Position numbers and translations under genes: made by a program | DNA from: Paenibacillus sp. | GTDB taxonomy: Bacteria; Bacillota; Bacilli; Paenibacillales; NBRC-103111 | Assembly: GCA_029239545.1 (NCBI GenBank) | Contig: JARBUQ010000315.1 | Location: forward strand, 1-5,916 | Direction: 5' to 3' | DNA: 5,916 bases | Shown: piece by piece, positions 5,587 through 5,916 of the stretch | How positions within the stretch are numbered: position 1 is the first letter of the stretch | Layout of the letters: each line of letters begins with the position of its first letter | The notes under the pieces: model-generated | Told to the model about the DNA's origin: nothing | Databases searched by the model: none | What the model saw: only the letters and a program-made list of their open reading frames with translations

Positions 5587-5619
5587 AAAGGCACGTATAC
5601 CCAAGCGTGCCTTTCTTTT
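5587..5619 (+). terminator. rho-independent terminator of tig
   Basis: A 9-bp stem, AAAGGCACG (5587-5595) with CGTGCCTTT (5606-5614), has a 10-base loop and is followed by CTTTT. It starts 26 bases after the tig stop and separates tig from clpP. Confidence 0.9.
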
Positions 5620-5655
5620 AGTATTAGAGCACAATTCAGCAGCGGCATGCTTGAC

Positions 5656-5689
5656 TTCGCACCGCGCTGGGAGCTGCGCGCGGTGCGGA
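5656..5689. repeat. 12-bp GC-rich hairpin in the tig-clpP gap
   Basis: Bases 5656-5667 pair with 5678-5689 (10 perfect Watson-Crick pairs in the core, then one T-G and one T-A), with a 10-base loop. It is much richer in G and C than its surroundings. No T-run follows on either strand, so it is not a standard terminator. It lies after the tig terminator and about 95 bases before the clpP promoter, in an otherwise featureless stretch (5620-5784). It may be a copy of a dispersed palindromic repeat. Confidence 0.6.
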
Positions 5690-5784
5690 AAATTCGCTTG
5701 TTCCGGCGAGGCTAATTATCTGCACAGCTTTGTTCAAATTGCATGGATTGGAACACAACTACATAGAGTGAATAGTACGCTGGA

Positions 5785-5814
5785 ATGACATTGCTTAGGC
5801 GTTCATGTTACAAT
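5785..5814 (+). promoter_or_regulatory. extended -10 promoter of clpP
   Basis: TACAAT (5809-5814) is preceded by TGT (5806-5808), an extended -10. ATGACA (5785-5790) is a possible -35 with an 18-base spacer. Transcription would begin near 5821, leaving a leader of about 80 bases. No CtsR-type heptad repeat is seen around it. Confidence 0.6.
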
Positions 5815-5899
5815 GAATGGAAGGGGATTTTGCATTCGCCCTTAAACCATGTTATTTTAGTAATGAAGCAAGAGTTCATATAGAAATGAGGTCATGGAT

Positions 5900-5916
5900 A
5901 TGAGTCTGATCCCTAT
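5900..5916 (+). CDS. clpP: start of ClpP protease subunit (partial)
   Basis: Only five full codons (MSLIP) plus two bases of a sixth lie in the window. ATG 5900 is preceded by GAGGT (5888-5892) with 7 bases of spacing. An in-frame ATG at 5894 is too close to that site. The identification as ClpP, the serine peptidase core of ClpXP-type proteases, rests on the peptide's resemblance to Paenibacillus-type ClpP N-termini, the upstream promoter and the position after tig. It is an inference from very little sequence. Confidence 0.6.

Noticed and set aside
5656..5689. GC-rich hairpin as a second tig terminator
   Set aside because: No T-run follows on either strand, and a complete terminator already lies at 5587-5619.

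Overview
The window looks like chromosomal DNA from a Bacillota bacterium, most likely Paenibacillus or a close relative. The grounds are a ysoA-like gene, then tig, then the start of what looks like clpP, in one direction; strong Shine-Dalgarno sequences close to the 3' end of Bacillus-type 16S rRNA; sigma-A promoters; and rho-independent terminators. The genus is inferred from gene order and protein character, not from a database search.

Left part (1-2300): an open frame enters at base 1 and stops at 93, probably the end of an unidentified gene. An 86-codon frame (30-290) overlaps it. It has a good ribosome binding site and a terminator 18 bases after its stop, but its protein is unconvincing. 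The stretch also contains a 15-bp stem and other inverted repeats. On the minus strand lies a two-component operon, a VanR/OmpR-type response regulator (1456-2154) followed 4 bases later by its membrane histidine kinase (360-1451). A CTTAAG repeat pair upstream of the regulator is a candidate autoregulatory site.

Middle part (2300-3040, minus strand): three small units. tRNA-Gly(CCC) has its own promoter and terminator. Next comes a 68-residue two-helix membrane protein. Then tRNA-Arg(UCU), with a near-consensus promoter and a strong terminator. Between that promoter and tRNA-Arg lies a 5'-truncated, decayed tRNA-Gly-like sequence with an encoded CCA, which is the most unusual thing in the window.

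Right part (3040-5916, plus strand): a ysoA-like gene, trigger factor (tig) with its own extended -10 promoter and terminator, and the first codons of clpP behind another extended -10 promoter. Trigger factor folds new chains at the ribosome exit, and ClpP is the proteolytic core of the Clp proteases, so this is a protein quality-control neighbourhood. The ysoA-like gene has an ambiguous start: its best Shine-Dalgarno is ideally placed for an ATC codon.

No CRISPR array, insertion sequence, phage gene or clearly new multi-gene system was seen. This is mainly housekeeping chromosome with a few small oddities.
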